Of a stretch of DNA of 25,000 nucleotides, positions 1 through 18,050 are shown piece after piece. How positions within the stretch are numbered: the stretch's first letter is position 1; the number at the start of each line of letters is the position of its first letter. This DNA is from Neocallimastix lanati (nom. inval.). Its lineage: Eukaryota > Neocallimastigomycota > Neocallimastigomycetes > Neocallimastigales > Neocallimastigaceae. Below the pieces are notes generated by a model. The model was not told the DNA's origin. It searched no databases and saw only the letters and a program-made list of their open reading frames with translations. The position numbers and the translations under genes were made by a program. Location of the stretch: positions 415,001 through 440,000 of the forward strand of contig JACVTC010000091.1 in assembly GCA_016946835.1 (NCBI GenBank), given 5' to 3'.

Positions 1-369
<369 letters not shown>

Positions 370-496
370 ATTATATTATGTACTTTATATTAAAATATGA
401 AATGAAATAGTTTATGGATATAGTAATTCTTTATAAAGATTTTTTTTTTTTGTACTTACGAAAGGTAGTCTAATATCAAATAATATCAAATAGTAA

Positions 497-973
497 TGTA
501 AACACTGTTGTCACATATATGATAATGTTGAATCAAGTAATGATTCTGATAGTAGTAACGAAGTGTATAGTATTAATAACAATAATAAAAATAGTAATAG
601 TATTGTTAATAATAGCAGTAAGTATTGATAGTGAAAATAGAAATATTAATAGTAGTGATAATGAAAATAATAGTATCATTACTAATGATGAAGTGAATAA
701 TGAATAGACCAATTGATGATAATCTTGTTAATGTTAGTAATTTTCTTTGAATAATGAGTGCTTAAATATTTATGTGATGTGGTACCGATTATATAATCTC
801 TTTTTTAGTGGAAGAGATGTAGATATTATTGATTTAAATTATAAAAAAAAGGAATGAGAGGTTTTTGTTTAATAAAAACAAATAATTTTATGGTAATTAT
901 TCTAAAACGTCAATCTAGGGTGGTATTAGCAGCTCTCGTTACATTAATTATGCCTAGGGCTAGTATTCGATAA
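497..973 (+). pseudogene. Decayed Asn/Ser/Asp-rich coding-like relic
   Basis: Not recognised. Coding-like composition can be followed on the plus strand through shifting frames. Frame 497-628 reads Asp/Ser/Asn-rich residues (for example DNVESSNDSDSSN). Frame 624-707 continues in the same style to a stop. Frame 700-750 reads NRPIDDNLVNVSNFL. After stops, 780-857 reads WYRLYNLFFSGRDVDIIDL. A frame change at an A8 run (843-850) then leads into a 39-residue frame starting at ATG 854 and ending at TAA 971-973. At least three frame changes and several stops mean no intact product. It could be the tail of a mobile-element gene or of an ordinary low-complexity protein. The link between the blocks is inference. 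Confidence 0.3.
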
Positions 974-1353
974 GGATTGCTATTCCAACGGTATAAGAGC
1001 AAAATAGCCAGGTGCGTCAAAGCTGAAAATGCAGTAAGACAGGCTAGCATGGGTTAAAGCTAACCTATCTGAATGATTTTTTTTTTTATTTTTTTTTTTT
1101 TTTTTTATTTTTTTTTATTTTCGATGTGTCGATGTGTACCACCATTGGTTTTAGCCCTCAGGGGTGTTAGGAATATTAAGGTAGTCACAACACTTCCATA
1201 TAGACATAATGTCTATACTGAGTATTAGATATAGGCGCTCTGACTTGCATATTATTGATGAGAATTGTTCTAGTACACTTTTTTCTCAGAGTGCTTCTCC
1301 ATTTCCTAACTTCCCTTTGAAAAGAAACTAGTATAATCTAACCCAATGAGATA
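890..1353. other. GC-rich island of unknown origin
   Basis: This block differs sharply from its surroundings. For example 901-960 holds 25 G+C in 60 bases while most of the window is far lower. It contains a tandem tcgatgtg doublet near 1123-1138, small hairpins (GGTTA-AAGC-TAACC near 1054-1067) and a perfect inverted repeat at 1199-1217. A T-rich tract (about 1078-1121) splits it. The composition continues beyond the inserted MITE at 1744-1920, so the original unit was probably at least 640 bp. No convincing protein is encoded. A retroelement 3' end is one possibility, but no diagnostic motif is seen. Confidence 0.45.
1199..1217. repeat. Perfect 9-bp inverted repeat
   Basis: Arms TATAGACAT and ATGTCTATA are separated by one base inside the GC-rich island. 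Its function is unknown. Confidence 0.8.
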
Positions 1354-1362
1354 CGTACTAGT
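1354..1362. repeat. Target-site duplication, left copy
   Basis: CGTACTAGT immediately precedes the first MITE. The identical nonamer follows it at 1735-1743. A 9-bp duplication fits Mutator-like (MULE) transposition. Merlin elements (8-9 bp) remain possible. Confidence 0.85.
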
Positions 1363-1734
1363 GGGTGTGGGGCATTTCGCCAAATTGCATTTCGCCAGAT
1401 TGCATTTCGCCAATTTTTTTGAAAGCATGTGGCGTATTAAAAAATGTGGCATTTCGCCAAATTGAAAATTATTAAATAAATAAATAAATCAATAAATAAA
1501 ATTAAATATTATTAATATCGCATAAAAACAATTTTAAAATAAAATATTAAAATATTTTGAATTAATATTTATTTATTTATTCATTTATTTATATCAATAC
1601 TCTACTTGTCGAAATGCAACCTGGCGAATAGCAACTTGGGGAAATGCAACTTGGGGAAATGCAACATTTTAATACTACGCCACTTGGCGAAATGCAATCT
1701 GGCGAAATGCAATTTGGGGAAATGCAACTCTCCC
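1363..1734 (+). mobile_element. MITE copy 1, Mutator-like, complete, 372 bp
   Basis: A non-autonomous DNA transposon with no coding capacity, starting GGGTGTGGGGCATTTC and ending with the complement of GGGAGAGTTGCATTTC. The first 50 bases of each end match at about 45 positions. Similarity continues to roughly 100 bp through a shared GTGGCGTA block and further GCATTTCGCC units. Both ends are arrays of a 15-bp unit, GCATTTCGCCAAATT or GCATTTCGCCAGATT. The centre (about 1465-1605) is AT-rich (AAAT)n sequence. Perfect 9-bp flanking duplications show true insertion. The TIR length and duplication size resemble MULE MITEs. No transposase is visible in the window, so superfamily assignment is inference. 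Confidence 0.85.
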
Positions 1735-1743
1735 CGTACTAGT
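1735..1743. repeat. Target-site duplication, right copy
   Basis: CGTACTAGT, identical to 1354-1362. Removing the element and one copy restores a continuous GC-richer island. Confidence 0.85.
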
Positions 1744-1920
1744 TTCCTTGACAAATGCATAAAGATCAGAAAGATTACAATTTAGTAGAATATATTTACA
1801 TCACTTATGAAGAATATAAATCTGCATGAACACATTATATTTACCCAAATGCTAGTAATTCCCTCCTAAATATATTAAATGACGGTATTTACGTAACCCT
1901 CTCAGGCCTATAGTAAGGAT
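1744..1920. other. Remainder of the GC-richer island
   Basis: A 177-bp spacer between the two MITE copies, more mixed in composition than the AT-rich bulk and with no open frame. It is best read as the right part of the unit that begins near 890, interrupted by MITE copy 1. Confidence 0.45.
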
Positions 1921-2194
1921 GGGAGAGTTGCATTTCCCCAAATTGCATTTCGCCAGGTTGCATTTCGACAAGTAGAATATTGATATAAATAAAATGAATA
2001 AATAAATAAATATTAATTCAAAATATATTTTTTTTAAAATTGTTTTTATGCGATATTAATAATATTTAATTTTATTTATTTATTTATTTATTTAATAATT
2101 TTCAATTTGGCGAAATGCCACATTTTTTAATACGCCACATGCTTTCAAAAAAATTGGCGAAATGCAATCTGGCGAAATGCAATTTGGCGAAATG

Positions 2195-2195
<1 letters not shown>
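1921..2195 (-). mobile_element. MITE copy 2, inverted and truncated
   Basis: This is the same family as 1363-1734 in opposite orientation. It opens with GGGAGAGTTGCATTTCCCC, passes through the AT-rich core including the shared TATGCGATATTAATAATA block, and ends in TTGGCGAAATGC. Relative to copy 1 it lacks about 78 bp of the subrepeat array (GCATTTCGCC units) and lacks the terminal CCCACACCC, where a T tract begins. No target duplication can be found: AGTAAGGAT at 1912-1920 is not repeated beyond the T tract. The terminal bases have therefore been lost. Confidence 0.85.

Positions 2196-2196
<1 letters not shown>

Positions 2197-2232
<36 letters not shown>
2197..2232. repeat. Poly(T) tract
   Basis: About 36 T residues that replace the last bases of MITE copy 2. 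On the minus strand it is a poly(A) run about 50 bp downstream of the FLYWCH pseudogene. Confidence 0.9.
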
Positions 2233-2233
<1 letters not shown>

Positions 2234-2284
2234 TTTTTTGAAAATAATTTAAATGATTATTGAAAGATTCTTATGCATTATTTG

Positions 2285-2607
2285 TTACATCAGAATGTAG
2301 TTGCTTATATTAATTGTTATTTTGGGTTTAATATTATAAAATTCAGGATATTATAAATCCCATTTCATGTGAAACTTCATTAAATATACCTTTAGGATTT
2401 ATACCTAAAGGAATTGAACTTTTTTAAATTTCATCTTTTATTTTATGTTTTACTATCAATATAGATGTATCAAATTCCTTTTCAAGATGATTATGTAAAC
2501 TTTCATATTTTAAAATTTCTTTCTTATCGTTTAAAATAATGAAAGATTTACAATTTGTTTAAAGTTTTATATTCAGTACATCTATATACTTTTAGAATTA
2601 TCTCTTT
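2285..2607 (-). pseudogene. FLYWCH-type zinc-finger relic
   Basis: Reading the minus strand from 2607 gives KEIILKVYRCTEYKTLNK. After a one-base shift near 2550 it continues CKSFIILNDKKEILKYESLHNH and then LEKEFDTSILIVKHKIKDEI. The spacing C-x8-C-x18-H-x-H fits the FLYWCH finger (C-x6-12-C-x17-22-H-x-H). The ligand codons are at 2578-2580, 2550-2552, 2493-2495 and 2487-2489. A TAA at 2424-2426 interrupts the frame. It resumes KSSIPLGINPKGIFNEVSH and ends at TGA 2343-2345, and a shifted frame then gives PEFYNIKPKITINIS to 2285. Two frameshifts plus a stop make it non-functional. FLYWCH fingers occur in MULE-derived and DNA-binding proteins. The upstream part is missing beyond an A/T run at 2605-2620. 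Confidence 0.7.
2389..2411. repeat. 8-bp inverted repeat in the FLYWCH relic
   Basis: CCTTTAGG and CCTAAAGG arms are separated by 7 bases. It lies in the codons for PLGINPKG and is probably incidental. Confidence 0.6.
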
Positions 2608-2834
2608 TTTTTTTTTTTTTATATGGAAAATTAAATATTATATATATATATATATATTTGTTAATTATAATTCATTCTTCTCTTTGATTAGTTTCGCTTA
2701 TTCTAATAATTATATTTTCTTCCATTTATAATAAAATATTTTAATTAAATATTTAAATAAATATATTTAATTATATATATTGGTATATATATAGTTAAAA
2801 ATCTTAATAAAAACCACATTGTTGAATTAAATAT

Positions 2835-2837
2835 AGA

Positions 2838-2920
<83 letters not shown>

Positions 2921-2921
2921 A
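2835..2921. repeat. (AAAT)n microsatellite
   Basis: About 22 perfect tetranucleotide units. Confidence 0.95.
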
Positions 2922-3235
2922 TGGTATGTTAAACTATTAAAATAATATAATAATATAATATTAAAATATAAAAGGTTACACAACTATATATATTAATTCT
3001 TTATTTTAAAAATTATATAAACTTTTTTGCTTTATACTTTTTATAATGTAATTATTTTATTTTAATTATTAATATTATATATGTATATATGTATCTTTTT
3101 ACTAATATATTTATATATTATGTTATATAATTTTTTATACTATATAATTATTTTTTTTTATTTATAATTAATTTATTTTATAATAAGAATATTTGAAATA
3201 TATTTTATTTTATATGAATTGATTTATATTTTTGT

Positions 3236-3352
3236 ATTTTTATTTTTAATTTTTTTATTTTATTTTTAATTTTTTTATTTTTATTTTTATTTTTATTTTT
3301 ATTTTTATTTTTATTTTTAATTTTTTTATTTTTATTTTTATTTTTATTTTTA

Positions 3353-3383
<31 letters not shown>

Positions 3384-3416
3384 TTATTTTTTATTTTTTT
3401 ATTTATTTATTTTTTT
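3236..3416. repeat. ATTTTT-type minisatellite
   Basis: Tandem TTTTTA units with occasional TTTTAA and TTTTTTTA variants. It lies just downstream of the phosphatase stop codon. Confidence 0.85.
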
Positions 3417-3434
3417 TTGTATTATTATTTTATT

Positions 3435-3466
<32 letters not shown>

Positions 3467-3478
3467 TAAAATTTATTT

Positions 3479-5776
<2,298 letters not shown>

Positions 5777-7903
5777 TTTTTAACTTTTATTTTATTTTAT
5801 TTTATTTTATATCTTATAATATCAATGTTTAAAAAAATTAATGAATAAAAAGACGTTAAGAAGAAAAAATAAAAAAAAATATTATATAAAAACTTTTAAA
5901 AAAAGTGTAACATACCTTAATAAAATTTTTTATATATAAAAAAAAAGTAAATTATATATAAAAAAAAATTTATAAATTTAAATTAAGAAAAAAAAAAAAA
6001 AAAAAAAAACATTTATAAATTTTTATAATCATTGGTTGATTTTTATTATTATAGCTATTTATGGTCTAAATTAAGGTATATATATACAAGAAAGAAAATG
6101 ATAATAAACAATTTTTTTTGAAAATTTTAATATTTAATAATATTTTTAAATAATTTATTTAAATGAAATAAATTGTTTTTATTGAGTATTTCAGTTTTTA
6201 TTATTCAATATCTGTTTATAATTGAATAATTATATATTTATAATTGAATATATATATTATAATTAATAATGATAATCATTATTATTAGTTTTCTATAAAG
6301 TCAATTTTTAGATGTCCAACTTAGAAAATCAACAAGTTCAAAAGTATTGACAACAAGGACCATATACTCTTTATTTTTTTTTTTATTATTTTTTTTTAAA
6401 TCAAATATTTAATTATCATTATAATTAAATATAAAATATTATAAAATAAAATAGTTAACAATAATACTAATAGAAAAAAAATAATAATAAAAGATAGTTT
6501 ATTCATAAAAGATAAAAGATAAAATAATAAATAAATATTTATTATTATTATTATTATTTTTTAATTAAATATAACCAATTATGATATACATTTAATTAAT
6601 AATTTTTTGATGAAAAATTGCTTAGCTTTTTTTTTTATTATAATTAATAACTTAAATATATAATTATTTTGCTATATTATTATTATTTATTATTTATTAT
6701 TTATTATATATATATATATATATTTTTTATATTTATTTATTTATTATTTAATGTAGTATTAATGTAATTTAAATGTAAAATTAAAATATGTAATTTTTAA
6801 GTAATTTTTTTTTGCATTTGAAAATTTTTATCCTCCTTGACTTATACTATTCTTCTTTAATAAAATAAAAAAGAATATTTCCTTTAAACTCGGAAAAAAA
6901 AATATATAAATATATAAATATATATATAAATAAATAAATAAATAAATAAGTAGATAAATAGATAAAGATAAATAATTAGAGAAATACCAAAAAGATAAAA
7001 TATATTACAATAAATATATATATATAGTTAGCAATATGTAACCTTACTAATATATTACGGGATATATAGCAAAGAAAAATGAAAAATAAAATTTTATAAC
7101 AAAAAAATGTCTTAATTCTTTATAAATTTAATTTTTTAAAATTATTATACATTGTAAAAATGAATAATATTAATGATTATTAAGTATTTACTATAAAAAC
7201 GACTATTCGTAGTAATTAATATATCGTTTTATAATAAAACTGAAAAAACTTTATAATTTCAAAAGTTTATCAAAATTTTTATTACTAATTATTATTAATA
7301 TTATATTTTTATTTTTATTTTTTATCTTTTTTAATTTTTATTATTTTTTTTATATTTATTTTTTATTGAGTGCATATATAGTAATTAAGTAAAAAATTTA
7401 TAACTAATATATAATATAGTTTCTTTTCTTTCATATCATTTTTTTCTAATAAAGATAGTAATTATTATATATTTAATAATTCCATTTATTATTATTTCTT
7501 TTTGTAAAATCACATCAATATTTTATATTAATTATTTTATGAATAAAAAAAAAAGTCTATAGTTTTTACCATTTTTTTTTTTTTTTTTTTTTTTAATTGG
7601 GTTAAAAAAAATATTATATAAATAATTTAAAAAAAAAAAAAAAAATTATCTTTTGTTTTTATAAATCTATTCTAAAAAAAAAAGTATAAAATATAAAACA
7701 TGGTATAAAACTGGATTATTAGATTTGTATTAATTTTGTTGAATAAATCATTTCAATTCATTTCTAATAACGTTTTTAATATATAAAGCTCTATTAGAAT
7801 TGCTTTTCTTCAAAAAAGATTCTATTATTGTTTTTTTCTTTATTTTTTAATTTTTTTTATTTAGTTATAATATGATTTATTATTACTATTATTATTTTTT
7901 ATT
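5777..7903. other. AT-rich intergenic spacer
   Basis: The spacer between the phosphatase start and the protease stop. It contains A and T runs (for example about 5989-6009 and 7571-7594), (ATT)n near 6538-6556, (TA)n runs and an (AAAT)n stretch near 6928-6948. The only less AT-rich patch is 6300-6375, where ATG 6312 opens a 12-codon frame (MSNLENQQVQKY) closed by TGA 6348-6350. I see no gene here. Confidence 0.55.
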
Positions 7904-13786
<5,883 letters not shown>

Positions 13787-13905
13787 AATATTCAGAAATA
13801 ATAGCTTAATATACTTGTTTTTAAAACCTTTTTGCAAAAAATTATTTTTTAACATATAATAAATAATTTTTCTTTTTTAAATATTTAAAACTTATATAAT
13901 TATTC

Positions 13906-13941
<36 letters not shown>

Positions 13942-15200
13942 AAAAAGATTTTTTTAATTATACATATTTTACTTTTTTTTGATCACCCAAATATTCAAAT
14001 AAAAGTTTAGAATACTCTTTACTTGAGTATTTTTTTTTTTTTTTTTTCTATTAACAACTTTTTATATAGTAGTATTAAATATATTTCTATTATTTAATAT
14101 ATTACATAATTATTTTTATTATATTTTTATTATATTTTATTTTTAATATTTTATTATATTTTATTTTTAATATTTAATTATATTTTATTATTATTATTAT
14201 TTTTTGAAGTTTAGTACTCTTAGGAAAAAAAAAATTCTTATTTTTTTTTAATGTTATATTTTTTTATATTATTTAATTAATCTTTTTTTTTTAAAAAAAA
14301 TTTTTAAAATTTAAAATTTAAAATTTAAAATAATTTAATTCTTTTAATTAATAATTAATTATTAATATTATTAATTTATATAAAATTTAAATATATTAAT
14401 TCGAATTTTAATATTTTAATATAATTAAAATATTTAAATTTATACATTTATATTTATTATGCTATATTGAAAATGAATGAAAAAAATTTTTTTTCTTTTT
14501 TTTTGATTAGAATAATTTATATAATATGAATATATATAATAATAATAATAAAAAAATTCCGGTAATAAATCTAATTAATAATTTAAAAAAATAATTATAG
14601 AAAATTACACTACAAAAAAGTTTATGGTACTGATATTTATTTGCATTTTTTTAAGTAATCATTATCATTTATATAATTTAATATTAAAAAATTTTTTTCA
14701 TATAAAAAAAAAATACATTTATATATTCATATATTCTTTTATGTATTATAATAATTTTATTTTTTTTATTTAAACAAAATTTCAATATATCATAAAAAAA
14801 ATATATGTAGTTTTATTTATTATATAATTTAAACATAGCCACATATATATTGAAAAATATAGAGAAAATATAGTAATAATAAAATAATCCTCTTTACTAA
14901 AATTATAAATCCACAAATAAGTATTTATAATCAACTTTATATTTTATATTGTAATATATCCCTTAAGAATTTTATAAAAAAAAATTACAATGAGAATTAA
15001 TCATCACTTATATTAATGAGATTTAATAAAATAATTTATTAATTTATGGATATTTAATGAAATAATTATGATTACATTTATCAATAATTTTATTTAAATA
15101 TAATAATTTTTATAAACTCTCAATTGATTTTATTTGTAATTACAAATATTATATTATTTCTTAATGGTAAAAGCATATTGATAAATTTTCATTTATTAAA

Positions 15201-15231
<31 letters not shown>

Positions 15232-15538
15232 CATGATATGAATAATAATCAAATTTATAAAAAATAACTTAAATTCAAAAATTATTAATATTTTACTTTA
15301 ATTAGAATTATTAGATTTTCATTATTGTCTATTATTATTGTTTTTGTTATTACTGTTATTAAAATTTTTATGAAAAATAATTAACAAATGGTTTAAATTT
15401 ATTAAAAATTGAAAAACTTATATTTATTATATATATATGGTTTGATTATTATAATGGATTGTGATATATAAAATTATTTTTAAATAGTATATGATTATAT
15501 TATATAAAAATTAAATATGATTATCACTTAATAAAAAT
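13787..15538. other. AT-rich spacer upstream of the protease
   Basis: Mostly A/T homopolymers and short TA-rich repeats such as the AAAATTT units near 14304-14330. One clear hairpin sits at 14011-14031. No gene is visible. The protease promoter must lie at the left end, but no element stands out. Confidence 0.5.
14011..14031. repeat. 7-bp hairpin followed by a T tract
   Basis: AATACTC, a 7-base loop, then GAGTATT, running into about 18 T. It lies about 230 bp upstream of the protease start. Its function is unknown. Confidence 0.6.
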
Positions 15539-15806
15539 TTTTTTATTATTTATTAATTTGCATAAATAATTATGTAAATACAATTTATTTTCTTAAAAAT
15601 GATTTATTAAATAAATAAAATAAAAAATTTTTTATTATTTATTAATTTGCATAAATAATTATGTAAATACAATTTATTTTCTTAAAAATGATTTATTAAA
15701 TAAATAAAATAAAAAATTTTTTATTATTTATTAATTTGCATAAATAATTATGTAAATACAATTTATTTTCTTAAAAATGATTTATTAAATAAATAAAATA
15801 AAAAAT
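15539..15806. repeat. Three perfect tandem copies of an 89-bp unit
   Basis: The marker TTTGCATAAATAATTATG recurs at exactly 89-bp spacing (its central C at 15561, 15650 and 15739). No substitution or indel is seen across the 268 bp. Each unit contains an imperfect palindrome around ATTTGCATAAATAATTATGT and ends in A/T homopolymers. It is non-coding. The perfect identity in such a mutable context suggests recent duplication or an assembly artefact. Confidence 0.95.
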
Positions 15807-17396
15807 AAAAAATAATAAAAAAATTTAATTTTATATAATTATATTATTCTTTGAATAATTAATTACATTTTTATATGTGATGTTATACATTAAATAATTA
15901 TACAAGTTATATATACATTTTAAAAATATAAAATTTTTATTAAACAAAAAATCAAAAATATTTAGTTATTTATTAATTATTATAGTAAGATTAGAATAAA
16001 TATTTAATAGTGATTACACTTGTATTTTCGTTTTTCATAATTGTTTGATCGACAGGCCACATTTACGTGGTTTATTATTCATATTGAAAATCAAAATCAG
16101 AATTAAAGCATCACTATTATGAATGTCACAAGTCATTTATCTATGTGATAACTTTTTTGATATTTCTAGCCTGGGATTTAGAAGAAATTTTTTTTTTTGA
16201 TTGAAAATCAATAATTATTTAATTTTTCCGTTTTAATTTAAAATTTAATTCATGAAGAACTCTATTTAAGAATTGGTTACATAATATTATTTTTCTTTTG
16301 TCTATCTATCTATCTATTTATTTATTTATTTTTTTTTTAATTTAGTTAAATAGGTTAATAATTTAAATTTAAGTTAATAAACAATAAAATTTAAGTAAAT
16401 AGTCAATTAAAAAAAAAAATCTTTTTTATATTTGAGATAGGTGATTAATTTATTTTTTATTTTTATTTTTTTTTTTTTTTTGATTTTCAACAATATTTCT
16501 TTTGTAAAACAAACAAAAAAAAAAAAGATAAATTATACGAGTTTCTTTTGAAGAAATAAAGAATAATTATTTTAATGTAAAATATATTAATATATTAATA
16601 ACAATAATTTTTTTTCTTCAATTTATAATTTTAATAATATAAATAATATTAAAATAATTTTTTTTTAAAATATATTTCCAAAAAAACAATTTAGTGCTAT
16701 TATATATTAATAATTAGAAAAAACCTTTTTTTTTTTTTTTTTTCATAATTTCATTAATTTTAAAGGACAAATTATCCAAATTCAATTTAATATATGCATT
16801 TTTTTTATACTATATTAAACAAAATGTCAATAAATTTAAAAAAGACAACATGAAATTACCAAAGTTTTTTTTTTTTTTTTTTTTTTAGATTTAAAATTAT
16901 TAAAAAATTTTTATATTAAAATTGTATATTAACAATTTTAATTCTATTTAAATTAATTTATTGGTTAAACTTTAATTAATAATTTAAATTATTATGAATT
17001 AAATGAATAAATAAATAAAAAAAGGTTTGATAAAGTTAAAAGTACTTTATAATTGTAAATTAAATACTTTTTTATTAATATATTGTGGCTTATATATTAC
17101 AATATGTTTTAATACATCTGAAGCTTATTTTTCAAAATTTTCATATATTTTAATTGAATTGTTTTATTTTTTATATCGTAATTTTTTAAACTTACAATTA
17201 AATAACAATTTATAGAAAAGACCTTTCAATTTATTATGTATGAATTGCTAGGATATAAATAAAATGGATAAATGATAGTCTTAAAAATGTAAATATATAT
17301 ATATATATTTTAATATTTTCTTATTATTCATAGTAAATAAATAATTTTAAAAATGAATAATTAAAAACTAATACTTTATAAAAATATTAAAAATAT
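15807..17396. other. AT-rich spacer
   Basis: The patch at about 16010-16200 is less AT-rich and includes a small hairpin (CCAC-ATTTAC-GTGG near 16057-16070), but it has no open frame. T tracts and a (CTAT)n-to-(TTTA)n run (about 16300-16330) follow. A 62-codon frame at 17027-17215 is treated separately. Confidence 0.5.
17027..17215 (+). CDS. Possible small hydrophobic ORF, doubtful
   Basis: A 62-codon frame, MIKLKVLYNCKLNTFLLIYC at its start and rich in Leu, Ile, Phe and Tyr. It is not a simple repeat, unlike most chance frames here, and contains one or two hydrophobic stretches. However, its base composition equals the spacer around it, it matches no family I know, and no splice or promoter context supports it. 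Most likely a chance frame. Confidence 0.12.
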   Translation: MIKLKVLYNCKLNTFLLIYCGLYITICFNTSEAYFSKFSYILIELFYFLYRNFLNLQLNNNL

Positions 17397-17921
17397 ATAT
17401 ATAAATTCATTTTATTAAATTTGCTTAATTTTAAACTATTTTACCATGAAAAAATCTAATTTATAAAAAATTAAACATTTTCTTTAAATATAAATAAAAA
17501 TAACAAACACAATTAGAAAATAAAAAAAAAAAAATAATAAAAAGACATTGGTTTAAATATTAAATAATAATATTATTTTATTTTATTTTTATTATTATAA
17601 AAGATTTATTATTATTTATTATTTTTTCTATATATATGATATATAACAAAACAATAAAATATATAAATTCATTTTATTAAATTTGCTTAATTTTAAACTA
17701 TTTTACCATGAAAAAATCTAATTTATAAAAAATTAAACATTTTCTTTAAATATAAATAAAAATAACAAACACAATTAGAAAATAAAAAAAAAAAAATAAT
17801 AAAAAGACATTGGTTTAAATATTAAATAATAATATTATTTTATTTTATTTTTATTATTATAAAAGATTTATTATTATTTATTATTTTTTCTATATATATG
17901 ATATATAACAAAACAATAAAA
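17397..17921. repeat. Perfect direct tandem duplication, 262-bp unit
   Basis: Two adjoining copies (17397-17658 and 17659-17921) in which every base I compared is identical, including a 13-A run and several T runs. The unit includes TTACCATGAAAAAATC and GACATTGGTTTAAATATT as markers. It is non-coding. Identity across homopolymers argues for a very recent event or a duplicated segment in the assembly. Confidence 0.95.
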
Positions 17922-18017
17922 ATATATTAAAATAAGTCTATAATTATATATATATATATATAATATAATTATTATTATTATTTTATTATTACATTGTCTA
18001 GTTTTTATTATTACGAA

Positions 18018-18050
<33 letters not shown>

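Larger units (their letters stand above)
2622..3478. other. AT-rich spacer with simple repeats
   Basis: It holds a (TA)n run near 2640-2657, an uninterrupted (AAAT)n microsatellite at about 2835-2921, a (TTTTTA)n-like T-rich minisatellite at about 3236-3416 and an A run near 3447-3465. No coding or RNA gene is visible. It is the 3' flank of the phosphatase gene. Confidence 0.6.

Noticed and set aside
1371-2195. GCATTTCGCC repeats considered as a CRISPR array
   Set aside because: Eukaryotic context, 5-bp spacing of one constant sequence instead of unique spacers, and symmetric placement at the ends of a transposon with target duplications.
14011-14046. Hairpin plus T tract as a bacterial-style terminator
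   Set aside because: The organism is eukaryotic with spliced genes. T tracts of this length are common throughout the window.
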